Below are positions 45,901-56,694 of a stretch of 64,000 nt of DNA, in pieces. The DNA is from Forficula auricularia (lineage: Eukaryota > Arthropoda > Insecta > Dermaptera > Forficulidae). Each line of letters starts with the position of its first letter. Position 1 is the first letter of the stretch. The stretch spans positions 1,774,275 through 1,838,274 of the forward strand of contig JALMQS010000162.1 in assembly GCA_024734495.1 (NCBI GenBank), in the 5' to 3' direction. The translations under genes and the position numbers were made by a program. Below the pieces are notes generated by a model. It was given only the letters and a program-made list of their open reading frames with translations. It was not told the DNA's origin and ran no database searches.

Positions 45901-48900
45901 GTGCCATACTAGATTCCGAGGGTCGGCGATTATGTGGAGAGTATTCTTAGTAGCAACCAGTGGTGGTTCTAGGGACAAGCAACCCAGGAGACTGCTTGTA
46001 AATAAAAAAAAAAATTGTTTGAATATTAAAAGATGATGATAAAAAAATGACTGATTTTTCATATTTTAAACCTTGAATTTATTATTATTATATGTATGTA
46101 GGGCAGCAAAGGAAAATCCCACTTGAGGCAAAATTTTTGATCGGACCGCCCCTGATCGCAATTATTTTTTACTTTAATCTTTCTATACATATTAGAAACT
46201 TTTTTATTTTTTTGCATGACCTCGGGAACATTGTCCATTTGTTCAGATACAATGTGATTAGCCGGATACTGACTGAGCGAGCAGCCTCGCGAGGCTTCCT
46301 CGGGCGTTTGCCGCAGAACCGTCCTGAGTGAAAGCAGGAAACGACCTGAGGCGCCTTTGAGCATTCACAAAAACCGACAACCGATGGATCGGGCCGAGGC
46401 AGCCTCAGACGAGGCAACGGGCACTTTTGTCTTGGGCGAGGCACGTACTGACCGACCAGGCATTCGCCTCAAGGGGCTGTCCTCGCGAAGCAAACCCTCA
46501 GTCAGTAACCGGCTATTGACTTTCATTCTATGTATATGTTTAAGTGTGTGGCTGATCCTCCCTCTTTTTAGGTAAAATTTTTATCATCTCGAACAATCTG
46601 ATAGTAATAGAAAAACAAAACTCAAATATATATACCAATATGGTAAATGGACAATAGAATTTAATAAAAAGCACTTATTATTATCATATATTTTTCCCTT
46701 ATATATTATATATACATAATATATACCTATCTAACTAAAGATTTGAACATCTTTTTTTTGAAAATAGTTGGAATTTTTTTCAAAAAATCAGCTCGGGTTC
46801 AGATTAAACAATGTATTTTTAAAAGAGAAAGAATTCAATCTTTAGGACAAATTCTAAGATTTTAGTAGAATGGTGTGAGCTGACTGCTCGGAAAGCATGT
46901 TAGTTCTCAGGTTCGACTCCTGATATCGCAATTTAATAATATTTCTACTAAAATCTTAGAATTTGTCCTAAAGATTAAATTCTTTCTTTTTAATAATATA
47001 TATCCTTCAACTATGGTAAATCAATTTCTGATGATGTAAATAAAATGAATTGCAAAGCCTAAATATATGTATACAGTAAACAATTAATAAGAAGGGCCCA
47101 AAAAAACAATTTTCCCTTCAACTATAGTAAATTTACAATATATAAACATAATCAAGAAATTCAGTGGAATTATATAAATTTTCACTGAATAAATCTTGAG
47201 ATTTACTTATTTTATAATAATAGAAAAGATATTTGATTTTTTTTACTTGAATTTCGAATCTCCAGTCTAAGTCTTTGTAGTGGTTGGTATTTAATTTCAA
47301 AAGTGATAAAACTTGTCTAATTTCGCTTTTTCTTTTCGTATAAAATTCATTTAGAATAACTTGATGTTCTTCAGGGAATCCTAAAAGAATCAAAGATTCT
47401 CGAAATTCTTGTTCGTTGAGCTAAAGAAAAAATAAATCATTTTATTAGTAGTAAAACCCCCCAGTGTCAATCTAAAGAGAGAACTTACATTATGTTTCGA
47501 TGATTCGAATAATAAATTGGCGATTCCTTTTAAAGCTTTTTGAAAAATTTCCGGATTAATATCAAGCTTCTCTGAAAAAGAAATTTATTTGTTAATATGT
47601 AGAAATAATTTTCAAGTTTCATTAGAGGGTGTGTCAGAAATATTTCCAGGAAAGACAGGGCCGTTTTTAAAATAGGATACAAGACAACAGGGGGCCAATG
47701 CACGATTCATGGGGATTTTAAATCAATCAAACGTACGCATCCGAGGACCTTGCTTTTTGTCATTTTAGGGGGTTTTTTCTATATGTACTAGGGATGCTCA
47801 AAGAAATTATAGAGTAGTAGTTTTGTTAACTAATTTATTTTGCGGCATCCTTGCTTACATGGACAGTGACGTAACTAGCCGGTGGAGGCTCTGGGATAGG
47901 TATTAATTTTCGATCCCCTATTTATATTAATAAATATTAATAAAACAAGCAGTGTAATGCCTTTTGTTTGTAAGAAAACTTGAAAATTTTTGGGTGAATT
48001 CAATACTAGGTTCGCCCAGCAGGCGCTTACTTGCTGGACATACCGGGGAATTTACCTACATTCAATCGGGTATTTGAATCCATAAGAAATAACAGATTGA
48101 ATATTTCTAATTAAAAGACTGATGATGAAGTTTAAACCTTCGATGTCTCTAACAAATAAATTAAATATATGTAATTAATAGAGATTGTGGTGTTGGTGCA
48201 AGGTGAAACATCTTTAATAAAGATAAAAGTAAATAAATATTTTATGAGATATTAATTTACTATGAGTTAGGATTTTTTCTAGGTCACTTGTTTCACGTTA
48301 AAAATTAAAAAAATTAGAGGTAAACTTTTTCAATATATATATAATTCGGGCTATCAACCCATCTTCAGGAATTACAGAAAATAACTGTTAGTAAGTAAGC
48401 CAAAGTAATTGTTCAAAAAATTTGAAACTCTGTAGACTTTGTCCTTATAATAGTAGCTATATTTGAGAATTTTTACAGATTTTCAGCTAGTATAATTTTG
48501 GAGTTACAGCTAGATAAAATACTGCTATATCTTAGTGTTAGTAAGTTATAGACTCCAAAATTATATGTTTTTTAATGTGAAACAAGTGACCAAGAATCTT
48601 AACTCATAGTAAATGAATATTACATGTAATATTTATTTACTCTTATCTTTATCCAAAAATTATACATAAGTCTCCTGTATTTGATTCGATCGCGAATCGA
48701 AAGCAGGTGATTTTTGTCAAATATTAAGTGAAAATAATATCAGAATTTATATATTTCTAACTTTAAATAATGAAGTTAAATAAATTTATAATTTTCTCAT
48801 TAATATATCAAAGAATAATGAACACATTAACGAGAATTGTTTTTGATCTCGCTTTTTAAACAAGATATATATATATAAAATTAACTTCACTATTTCAAGT

Positions 48901-50951
48901 TAGAAATATATAAATTCGATATTATTTTCACTTAGTATTTGACAAAAATCAACCGCCTTCGATTAGCGACCGAATCAAATACAGGAAACTTATGTATAAT
49001 TAATAGCAAACACCTAACACATGTGTTAACAGATCGAGCGCGCTGGACTTGGAGATTGAATATATAACATCTCAGATTTCAAATTTATTTGGTGATCCAT
49101 ATCAGTGTTTGATATAAAAAGCGTCATGAGGGCTAAACGCGAAATGATGCTGGATTATAGCTAAATGGATCATATCTTTTTCATTCTCTCTTGGTCCAGA
49201 CTTAAGACTCAGCAGACTCCAATAGCCTCCACAAGCAGTAGTCTCGCGATATATATCTCGTTTAAAAAGCGCGATCAAAGCAAACTGTTGAATGGTCTGA
49301 TTGATTGTTATGAAATTCTCCAATATATTAATTTTAAAGTATCTCAATATTACAGTCGCATTGTCGAAACCGTTTTTATTAACAATTTGTAATACTAATT
49401 ATTCAAAAAATACAGGTCTAAATAGAGTGATGCTAAATAAAGGCAAACTCCTCACAAGTAGACTTCTTTTCATGTAGTGTGAGGGATATCAAAAGATATT
49501 GCTCACAATGTCTAATAGATTGTATTATATTATTACATGCTTTATATTAGCTTCACTTGTATGTATGTATCTATCTGCGAATGTGACTTTTGTTCTGTTA
49601 AATTCTGCAATCATTTCTCTATAAAAATAATTGTTTACCTACTCATTTTAAATGAAATTATATAAATATAATAAAAATAAATACATTACATTATTTTAAA
49701 GAGAGAATTCAATCAATCTTTTTCGGACAAATTCTAAGATTTTAGTAGAAATATTATTAAATTGGGATATCAGAGGGGACTCTGCTGACTGCCCGGATAG
49801 CGTGTTAGTTCTCAGGTTCGACTCCTGGGGGGATGAATCCCCTCTGATATCGCAATTTAATAATATTTCTACTAAAAATCTTAGAATTTGTCCGAAAAAG
49901 ATTGATTGAATTCTTTACCTTTTAAAATACATCTTGGTTAATCTGAACCTGAGCTGATTTTTTGAAAAAACTACAAACTATTTTCAAAAAAAAGATGCTC
50001 AAAACTTTAATTATAAACATTACATTATGTTAAATTCCGCAAACTTTTCTCTATAAAAATAATTAAGATTATAAATTTAGTATTTTAGTTTTGTTAAATT
50101 GTTAATTTATTGTATAAAAATGTATATTGTAACTGAGATAACTCCCGTACCTATATCGAATAAAATAAAAAAAATAAAAAACAATTCTCGTTAATATGTT
50201 AATTATTCTTTGATATATTAATGAGAAAATTATAAATTTTTTTTTCCAAAATTATAATAGCTAAAAATCTGTAAAAATTCTAAAGGAAAGCTACTATTAT
50301 AAGGATAAATTCTAGAGAGTTTCAAATTTTTTGAACCATTACATTGGCCGAAATAAAAAATTAATAGTTCAATGTCAAAATCCTTTGTTATTTAGATGGG
50401 AAACTTGCATCGCTGTGCGGCATAGGTTAAAATTGAGATCTTGAAACTTGGGGATATTTATTTCTATTTATTTCGAACCAGATGAGGGTCTGTCAGCGTA
50501 AAAATTAGAAAATACCCAAAATAAGGACCACCCTAGTGGACAAATTCAGCAAAGTCAAAAAGACAAGCAATAACCCTCTCCTGTCATTGAAAATAATTCA
50601 CACTAGAAATGAATAGAATTAGCTATATAAATTATTAAGAATATAGTGAACGCCAGAGCTTAATATATATTTTAAAAAGATCAATAAAAAACTTGAATTA
50701 AAGGAAAAATAATTAATCTCCCTTGAGTTAAAGCTTACTTGATGCGGCAATTCGTTTTTGATTCGATCCACTACAGAGAAATTCAAGTGGCAGTTTACAT
50801 ATTTCCTGCAAAACTTTATTAATAAAAAACATCATGAAATTGTATTGATTAAAGTTAATTAATTAAATTAAGAAATATTCTTACGTTCAATAGGGTGAGA
50901 TATTAAGATTGCTAAATGTCCTTTGTGTTGTTCTTTTAATAAAGAGACCAT
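42714..50951 (-). CDS. COMMD2: COMM domain-containing protein 2
   Basis: Five exons on the - strand, 50951-50885, 50813-50739, 47571-47489, 47420-47247 and 42920-42714, join to 201 residues, close to the ~199 of vertebrate COMMD2. The N-terminal helical domain covers residues 1-120 and the COMM domain about 121-190, with the conserved YKDLDWRFEIQVASRSL segment (Trp at 128), the LQVDPGTLGHITHTLEQAL helix and an RVQRNLQ end typical of COMMD2. COMMD proteins form a hetero-decameric ring in the Commander complex, which with Retriever recycles membrane proteins from endosomes, and they influence NF-kB. The start ATG is the only one that keeps the family's N-terminus. No frameshift or stop is present, so the gene looks functional. 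Introns are 71, 3167, 68 and 4326 bases; the big ones hold transposons. Confidence 0.94.
44094..44475. repeat. Foldback element
   Basis: Arms centred near 44280 (ATTAAAATCATTGCGTTTTA against TAATGATTTTAATAAAAC). The left arm carries the hammerhead-like core at 44141-44167; the right arm has a diverged CTGGAGA. Confidence 0.75.
44141..44167 (-). ncRNA. Hammerhead-like core, weak stem II
   Basis: CTGAAGA (44164-44158), AAAGAAC, then GAAACGTC. Stem I AGC/GCT pairs in register. Stem II is not convincing. Confidence 0.35.
46260..46514. mobile_element. GC-rich palindromic MITE
   Basis: About 255 bp, much more GC-rich than its surroundings. Ends GCCGGATACTGACTGAG and the complement of GCCGGTTACTGACTGAG, with TA next to both. 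CCTCGCGAGGC-type sequence follows each end. The several overlapping ORFs here reflect base composition. Confidence 0.8.
46745..46995. repeat. tRNA-like foldback, copy 1
   Basis: Arms share TTAGGACAAATTCTAAGATT (46852) and its complement (about 46957). The loop has CTCAGGTTCGACTCCTG, a tRNA T-arm/B-box sequence. Homologous to 49697-50000, inverted relative to it. Confidence 0.8.
47247..47420 (-). CDS. COMMD2: COMMD2 exon 4
   Basis: 58 codons, phase 0 at both ends. LNEQEFRESLILLGFPEEHQ starts it; RKSEIRQVLSLL and YKDLDWRFEIQ follow. It holds the start of the COMM domain. Confidence 0.94.
47489..47571 (-). CDS. COMMD2: COMMD2 exon 3
   Basis: Acceptor TTTTTCAG, donor GTAAGT. Residues 48-75, KLDINPEIFQKALKGI then ANLLFESSKHN, match the KLN...LLTESSK stretch of the family's N-terminal domain. 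Starts with two bases of a split Lys codon. Confidence 0.92.
48216..48655. repeat. Foldback element with hammerhead-like core
   Basis: Left TTACTATGAGTTAGGATTTT and GGTCACTTGTTTCACGTTAA are complemented at 48560-48625. The - strand motif at 48335-48372 has CTGAAGA, GGGT/GCCC and GAAT. Related to the 4.2-4.6 kb element. Confidence 0.7.
49697..50000. repeat. tRNA-like foldback, copy 2
   Basis: A 14-bp stem GATATCAGAGGGGA / TCCCCTCTGATATC encloses CTGACTGCCCGGATAGCG and TCAGGTTCGACTCCTGG, the latter a complete tRNA T arm (5-bp stem, TTCGACT loop). Outer arms as in copy 1. Looks like a SINE-derived, snap-back element and not a working tRNA. Confidence 0.8.
50739..50813 (-). CDS. COMMD2: COMMD2 exon 2
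   Basis: Residues 23-48, LLQEICKLPLEFLCSGS onward. The correct acceptor is AATAAAG|TTTTGCAGG (50815-50814). The stronger-looking TTTTGCAG eight bases downstream would shift the frame into a TAA, so it is rejected. Donor GTAAGC. Confidence 0.88.
50885..50951 (-). CDS. COMMD2: COMMD2 exon 1 (coding part)
   Basis: Starts at ATG 50951-50949, MVSLLKEQHKGHLAILISHP, matching the EEHKEHL-type N-terminus of the family. An AG at 50969-50968 (CTATAG) upstream suggests a 5' untranslated exon spliced to it. Donor GTAAGA. Confidence 0.88.
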
Positions 50952-51236
50952 TTGATTTCCACTTATATCTATAGAAAGGAATTATAGAAAAATATCTAGA
51001 TAAAAAATATATTATATTAGTGTATATTTAAAAATAAATATTTATACAAGGATTTTAAATAAAAATTTTATTAGAAATGAAATATAATAACTAAGAAAAT
51101 AATTTATTGAGATCTAAATAATGGTAGATTAAAAAGCACTAGAAATCACTAGAAATACAAAAGAGCGGCCTAGTATGAACTGGACTAAGAGCAAAGAGAC
51201 CAATTTATATTATTTATTTAAAATTAATACAAATAT

Positions 51237-51952
51237 AAGATGACGTGTTCTGATGTGGCCATCCACTTGACTTTACCATACAATCTGGCCCCTCACTTAT
51301 ATTTCATATTTAATAAAATTATTTATAATCATATAGAGGTGGGGGATTAGTTTTTGAATTTTTAGACTCCTGGGGGCCCACTGATTATGTATATAATTTT
51401 TGGTTGAGTTTGGTACAAGAGCCTATATTTTCATTTTTTGACCCCCCCCCCCCCCATTTTGGGCGGTTATAGTTTATGCATTTTTAGACTTCTGGGATCC
51501 CACTGATTATGTATACAAAATTTGGTTGAGTTTGGTAAATGGCCAAGATTTTCATTTTTTGACCCCCTCCCCCTCCAGCCACCTTAATTTTGGGTCCATA
51601 TGCACCAAAACCTAATCAGCTCTTAATCTCAATGGACAAAAACCAAGTGTGAAATTTGGTTTTGATATTCACACTAGTTTTTGAGCTAGCTCGTCCACAA
51701 AAATTTGGTAACGCGCAGACTAACTAACAGACATTTTGACAAACAATTATTATTTCGAAAAATATTATTTTTTCGATATTCACTTATTAGGGGTTTTTTG
51801 TAGAGCGAAGTGCCATGGTTTCTGGTTTCGCTCAATATTTTTAATCAAAATAGTTTCAGCCGTTTTTGAGATATTTTGAAAAAAAGAAGGAAAAAAAAAC
51901 ACTTTTTTCATGCACGATTACAATACTTGACCATATCCTGTATGGTAAAGTA
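51237..51952 (-). mobile_element. Family A repeat, copy 10
   Basis: Full-length on the - strand, about 280 bases upstream of the COMMD2 start. Two tandem units. The terminal CAGCTT is CATCTT here. Confidence 0.85.
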
Positions 51953-52597
51953 ATAGGACCTATATATGGGTTTTGGGCTGCAGACCAGGGCCCCGTGGAT
52001 ATAAAAGCTCCCCAGCCCCCATTGAAGACAATGAACAATATTGCGAAAAATAATCTAAAATTTTAATAATGTTTCCCAAATTGCTTTACTAGTCCAGTAC
52101 AGGGGCGTAGCAGGGGCCCCCCTGAATATCCCAAAAACTGCAAAATTTTCGCACTTTTTTTTCAAATTTGACCATGAAGGAGCGCGTTTTCGAGAAAAAC
52201 TTTTCTATACATTTTAAGCTAGATTAAATTTACTACAATGAGTTTGGTAGACCTAATAGTTTTCGAGACACTGTTTTTCAAATTTTGGCAAATTTTGCAA
52301 ACTTGAAAAATTTTAAGCTAATTTTTATGTTTCATCATATGCAATTGTCTTAATATCTTCAATAACCTGTCTAATATGAGTCAGTGAAGTAAACACTTAT
52401 TCAATTTAACATTTTGAAAAGGGGTGGTGGATTAGGGGGAAGGTTTGGTGGGAGAGTAAGGCCCAGGCAAATTAGAATTTTAACAGGAATTATCTCCCGG
52501 TAAAGGTTTTATTGCTGGAATACTTTGTTGCCCCAATATTACTACTCTAAGTTTTTCCCCAAATCTGAATTGTGTGCGCCTCAAAAAATAATTTTTA
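51953..52597. other. Intergenic DNA with a MITE empty site
   Basis: 52465-52572 is homologous to 3615-3660 plus 3916-3990, without the 251-bp MITE. 52090-52330 is unassigned. Confidence 0.5.
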
Positions 52598-53265
52598 AGA
52601 AAAAAATAAAAACCGACTTCAAAAAATTAAATGCAACAAATAAAATACACTAGAAGGTATAAAATAATTATTATCTTATTTAGTTACAACTAAACGACGA
52701 AATATTAACATGAAATTACTTTTTGAACTCGGTGCCAAACTAACTATATCTATAAGCGAGCATACCCTCCAAACGTACTAAGGCCCGGTTGTATGTCGCA
52801 AAGTAAATGCTTTTTACCACTAACGAAGGTAAATGGTAAATGGAGCAACTGGGATGGCCAATCAGATGACAGGCACATTCAGGCCCGGTTGTATGTCGCA
52901 AAGTAAATGCTTTACCACTAACCAAGGTAGATGGTAAATGGAGCCACTGGGATGGCCAATCAGATGACAGGTACTGACAGTGCCTGGCATCTGATTGGCC
53001 ATCCCAGTCCTCCATTTACCATCTACCCTGGGTTAATGGTAAAAAGCATTTACTTTGCGACATACAACCGGCCCTAAGTAAGATCCGTCGAGTGCGATTC
53101 ATAAAAGGTATATGTTTGGCACCAACTTCAAAAAGTAATTTCATGTTAATATTTCGTCGTTTAGTTGTAACTAAATAAGATAATAATTATTTTATACCTT
53201 CTAGTGCATTTTATTTGTTGCATTTAACTTTTTGAAGTCGGTTTTTATCTTTTTCTTAAAAATTA
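52598..53265. repeat. Foldback element enclosing a Harbinger-like MITE
   Basis: Outer arms 52598-52735 and 53110-53260 (AACCGACTTCAAAAA; CAACTAAACGACGAAATATT) are near-perfect inverted copies. The MITE at 52782 sits between them. The assembly gap starts just after the right arm. Confidence 0.88.
52782..53074. mobile_element. PIF/Harbinger-like MITE with triplicated unit
   Basis: Ends GGCCCGGTTGTATGTCGC and the complement of GGGCCGGTTGTATGTCGC, flanked by TAA (52779-52781, 53075-53077). Three ~100-bp units carry GGATGGCCAATCAGATGACA: two direct, one inverted. Confidence 0.82.
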
Positions 53266-53278
53266 TTTTTATTTTTCT

Positions 53279-53378
53279 NNNNNNNNNNNNNNNNNNNNNN
53301 NNNNNNNNNNNNNNNNNNNNNNNNNNNNNNNNNNNNNNNNNNNNNNNNNNNNNNNNNNNNNNNNNNNNNNNNNNNNNN
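53279..53378. other. Assembly gap (100 N)
   Basis: A run of exactly 100 N, a conventional placeholder for unknown length. It follows a foldback, which can break assembly. Confidence 0.99.
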
Positions 53379-53636
53379 TTAAACTAATTATTAACACTAA
53401 CAACTAAATATATAACATGTACCATCTCATTTATTTTCGAGGATGTCCAAGTTAAATTTTTTCTCTTAATATCAAATCAAATAGCAATTTCTTCTCTCTA
53501 AATACTCTACTAATAATTTCCATAAAATATTTTGTGAATAAATATATTATTTTTCTATTAATATCTAAGATTGGTAGGACAGTGGGGACCCTTTGTATCC
53601 ATCTCATGTATTTTCGAGGGTGTCCAAGTTGAATTT

Positions 53637-54904
53637 TTTACTTTACGATACAGGGGTATGGTCAAGTATTGTAATCGTGCATGAAAAAGTGTTTTTTCCT
53701 TCTTTTTTCGAAATAACTCAAAAACGGCTGAAACTATTTTGATTAAAAAAAATTCAGACGAAACCATGGCTCTACAAAAAAGCTCTAATAAGCAAACATC
53801 GAAAAAATTATATTTTTCGAGATAATAATGGTTTTGTCAAAATTTCCAAAATTGCCCGTGGTGCATATGATAATGAAACGAAACCACTTATCACTATACT
53901 GACTAGACTTATTAAAAAAATTGATGAATCTTTTATTGTTTACTCTGTGGTTTATTATTATGATGTGTGAAAGATGATGTATAATGAAACATAGTGGCAC
54001 AACAAGACAGATCAATTGTCCTACAAAAGATTAATAAGTCGATTGCCCAAAAAATGGCTATTTTGTGGAAATTAAATATTTTAATAAAATCCCAATTGAT
54101 CTAAACAATTTGTCGTGTGTCTAAAAAATATTGAGAAACAATTGGTTTAATGGATTGGATCGTTGTGATTTCCCCCCACGATATGTATGTAAATCTCTAA
54201 TGTGAACCAATGTACACCATATTTCATTTATAGTAATTCTTTGTACAATTAAATAATTTTTAATTGTTATATATAAGATAGATATAGGTATAAGCTATAT
54301 AATATAAGATAGATATAAGATAGATAAGATTTTAATCCGGTCCTATGTACAGTTGACTTGTCAACTCTATAGGACACGACATATTGTATGTTGTGTATTT
54401 TTCTGGATAAATAAATAAATAAAAAAATGTCTGTCTGTCTGGTTGTCTGGTTGGCTGTCTGTTAGTCTGTGCGTTACCAAATTATTGTGGACGAGCTAGC
54501 TCAAAAACTAGTGTGAATATCGAAACCAAATTTCACACGTAGTTTTGGTCCATTGAGATTAAGAGCTGATTAGATTTTGGTGCATATCGACCCAAAATTA
54601 AGGGGGTGGAGGGGGGTTAAAAATTAAAAATCTAGGTCATTTGAGCAAACTCAACCAAATTTTGTATACATAATCAGTGGACCCCAGAAGTCTAAAAATG
54701 CAAAAACTAACCGCCCAAAATGGGGCGGGTCAAAAAATAAAAATCTGGCCATTTACCAACTCAACTCAAATTTTGTATATAACAGTGGGACACCCACAAG
54801 TATAAAAATTCAAAAACTAACACCCCCTACATGATTATAATTTTAGGGGCCAGGTTGTATGGTAAAGTCAAGATGTGGATGGCCAAATCAGAACACGTCA
54901 GCTT
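53637..54904 (+). mobile_element. Family A repeat, copy 11, split by a LINE end
   Basis: 5' part 53637-53843 and 3' part 54424-54904. Its flanks (GTCCAAGTTGAATTTTTT and CTCTTAATATCAAATC) are continuous at 53448-53480, an unoccupied paralogue. Confidence 0.85.
53844..54423 (+). mobile_element. 5'-truncated LINE 3' end
   Basis: Inserted in family A copy 11. It ends GGATAAATAAATAAATAAA, the short-repeat tail typical of non-LTR retrotransposons. No coding part is recognisable. Confidence 0.65.
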
Positions 54905-54967
54905 ATTTCTCTTAATATCAAATCCAAATGAGATGCAAAAAATGGATTCCGTGCTTGATTAAGTAAA

Positions 54968-55400
54968 TTTATAATTAAAAACTAAAAAATACAGAGTCTA
55001 GCTCGGACTTTCAGGTAATTGCAAATTAAAAGACGAAGACGGAATTCAACTGTTTTGTTAAATGTTTGCAGCGATCTTTTTCATTTGAAGTGATCTTTAT
55101 TCATATTGAATTATCTGTCAGGCACAACAGAGAAGTTGCACTGGTCTTGCGATCTCTCGTAAAAATAGCCATAAAAACATTAATATATGTATTTTCTTCT
55201 GCAACATATTAAAATGTGTATTTTCAAATTTTGTGCAAATTTTTAAAAATAAACAACTTTGTTTTTTCAATATTGTCGCTTTATATATGTCACAATAAAC
55301 TCTTTAACCAAAAAAAGTTAATCAAAAACAATTTTCTACTCACACTTTTTTTTCTACATGTAAATAAAAGGAATTCATTGTCTGAGAAAGAGCCAAAGAT
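54968..55400 (+). repeat. Segmental duplication, copy 1
   Basis: Shares AGCTCGGACTTTCAGGTAAT and following sequence with 56962-57375 over about 410 bp with small indels. The function of the underlying sequence is not recognised. Confidence 0.8.
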
Positions 55401-55547
55401 CAGTTCAATCAAGATGGGACATAATTGAGTAACATATTAAATAAAAAACAATATCAAAATATGTTTTTAAATTAGCTAATTTTGTCAAAAATATTCAAAT
55501 ATTTTTTTATCTAAAAAGAAAGTACTAAGTATTTTACCATTTTGAAT

Positions 55548-56039
55548 TTTTACTTTACCATACAGGGTATTAATCTATTTTGGTTAAAAAAAATTGAGCG
55601 AACCCATGCCATTTCGCTCTACAAAAAAGCTTCAATATTTGAACATCGAAAAATTTATATTTTTCGAGATAATAATTGTTTTGTCATAATGTCTGTAAGT
55701 CTGTCTGGTTGTCTGGTTGTCTGTTAATTAGTTAGTCTGTGCGTTACCAAATTTTTGTGGACGAGCTAGCTCCAAAAACTAGTTTGAATTTCGAAACCAA
55801 ATTTCACACCTAGTTTTGGTCCATTGAGATTAAGAGCTGATTAGATTTTGGTGCAGGGGTCAAAAATTAAAAATATAGGTAATTTGAGCAAACTCAACCA
55901 AATTTTGTATATATAATCAGAGATCCCAGAAGTATAAAAATGATAAAACTACCCCCTCCCTACATTATTACAAGTAATTTTATTGCCCAGGTTGTATGGT
56001 AAAGTCAAGTGGATGGGCTACATCAGAACACGTCAGCTT
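55548..56039 (+). mobile_element. Family A repeat, copy 12 (short)
   Basis: Start TTTACTTTACCATACAGGG, one tandem unit, end CACGTCAGCTT. Preceded by the sequence AAATTAGCTAATTTTGTC that also precedes copy 13, so copies 12 and 13 are within a duplicated block. Confidence 0.85.
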
Positions 56040-56694
56040 ATTTTGAAGTCAATGTGTTTTGTAATTCCAAAAGAGAAGAAACATCGGAAGTGGAGTGATC
56101 GTTTGGTGTTTCCACTGTGAAGTTTGGGTGTGGTTGGCAGTGATTCGGTTTATCTCGGGACAGGCTTGGTTTTTTCACTCAAAAAGCACAGATTCTCTGT
56201 CCCAAATCTTCCAATCTGAAGCATGCCGGTCGGTTAGTTACAAAGACCGATTTCTCAGTTACCAAGCGTCATAAACAGCGATTTGAGCAGGACTTGTAGC
56301 AGGACTGTTGTCAATTTTGTAATAATTTCTGAGTAACCTTTACAAATAGAATATGCAAGTACCAATGCTATATCCACCCACTCAATGAAATTAAACAAAT
56401 CAGCGAATAAAAAAACTAAAGAGCATCTGCCATTTTTCAGATTCGTGTAGAATGATTTTCGGACGAAATTATATAAAGTTGATCACTGATGATTTATTGA
56501 GCAAAATGAGAATTCAAGTTTTTTCATATAAAATCTAATGATACATTATATCACGTTTATAACAATCCAAAATCGCTCTGATGACATCTTGTGAATATGC
56601 ACAATTAATGATTAATTCGATCCCAGTGTTATCAAAAAGTTGCATGTCGTAGAAGAAGTAATTGCCACTTATCTCTATCTTATGAGGTTTTCCA

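Larger units (their letters stand above)
42921..47246 (-). other. COMMD2 intron 4 (4.3 kb)
   Basis: Contains a foldback with a hammerhead-like core (44.1-44.5 kb), CGAAACGTTTGG repeats (44.9 kb), (TA)n runs, a GC-rich palindromic MITE (46.26 kb) and a tRNA-like foldback (46.8 kb). 43140-43450 resembles 22250-22530 in reverse, so it too is a dispersed repeat. Confidence 0.7.
47572..50738 (-). other. COMMD2 intron 2 (3.2 kb)
   Basis: Holds a foldback with hammerhead-like core (48.2-48.65 kb), a palindrome at 48.67-49.0 kb (CAAATACAGG... with TATATATA centre) and a tRNA-like foldback (49.7-50.0 kb). Confidence 0.7.

Noticed and set aside
46059..46575. Four overlapping ORFs on both strands
   Set aside because: They follow the GC-rich palindromic MITE, where stop codons are rare because of composition.
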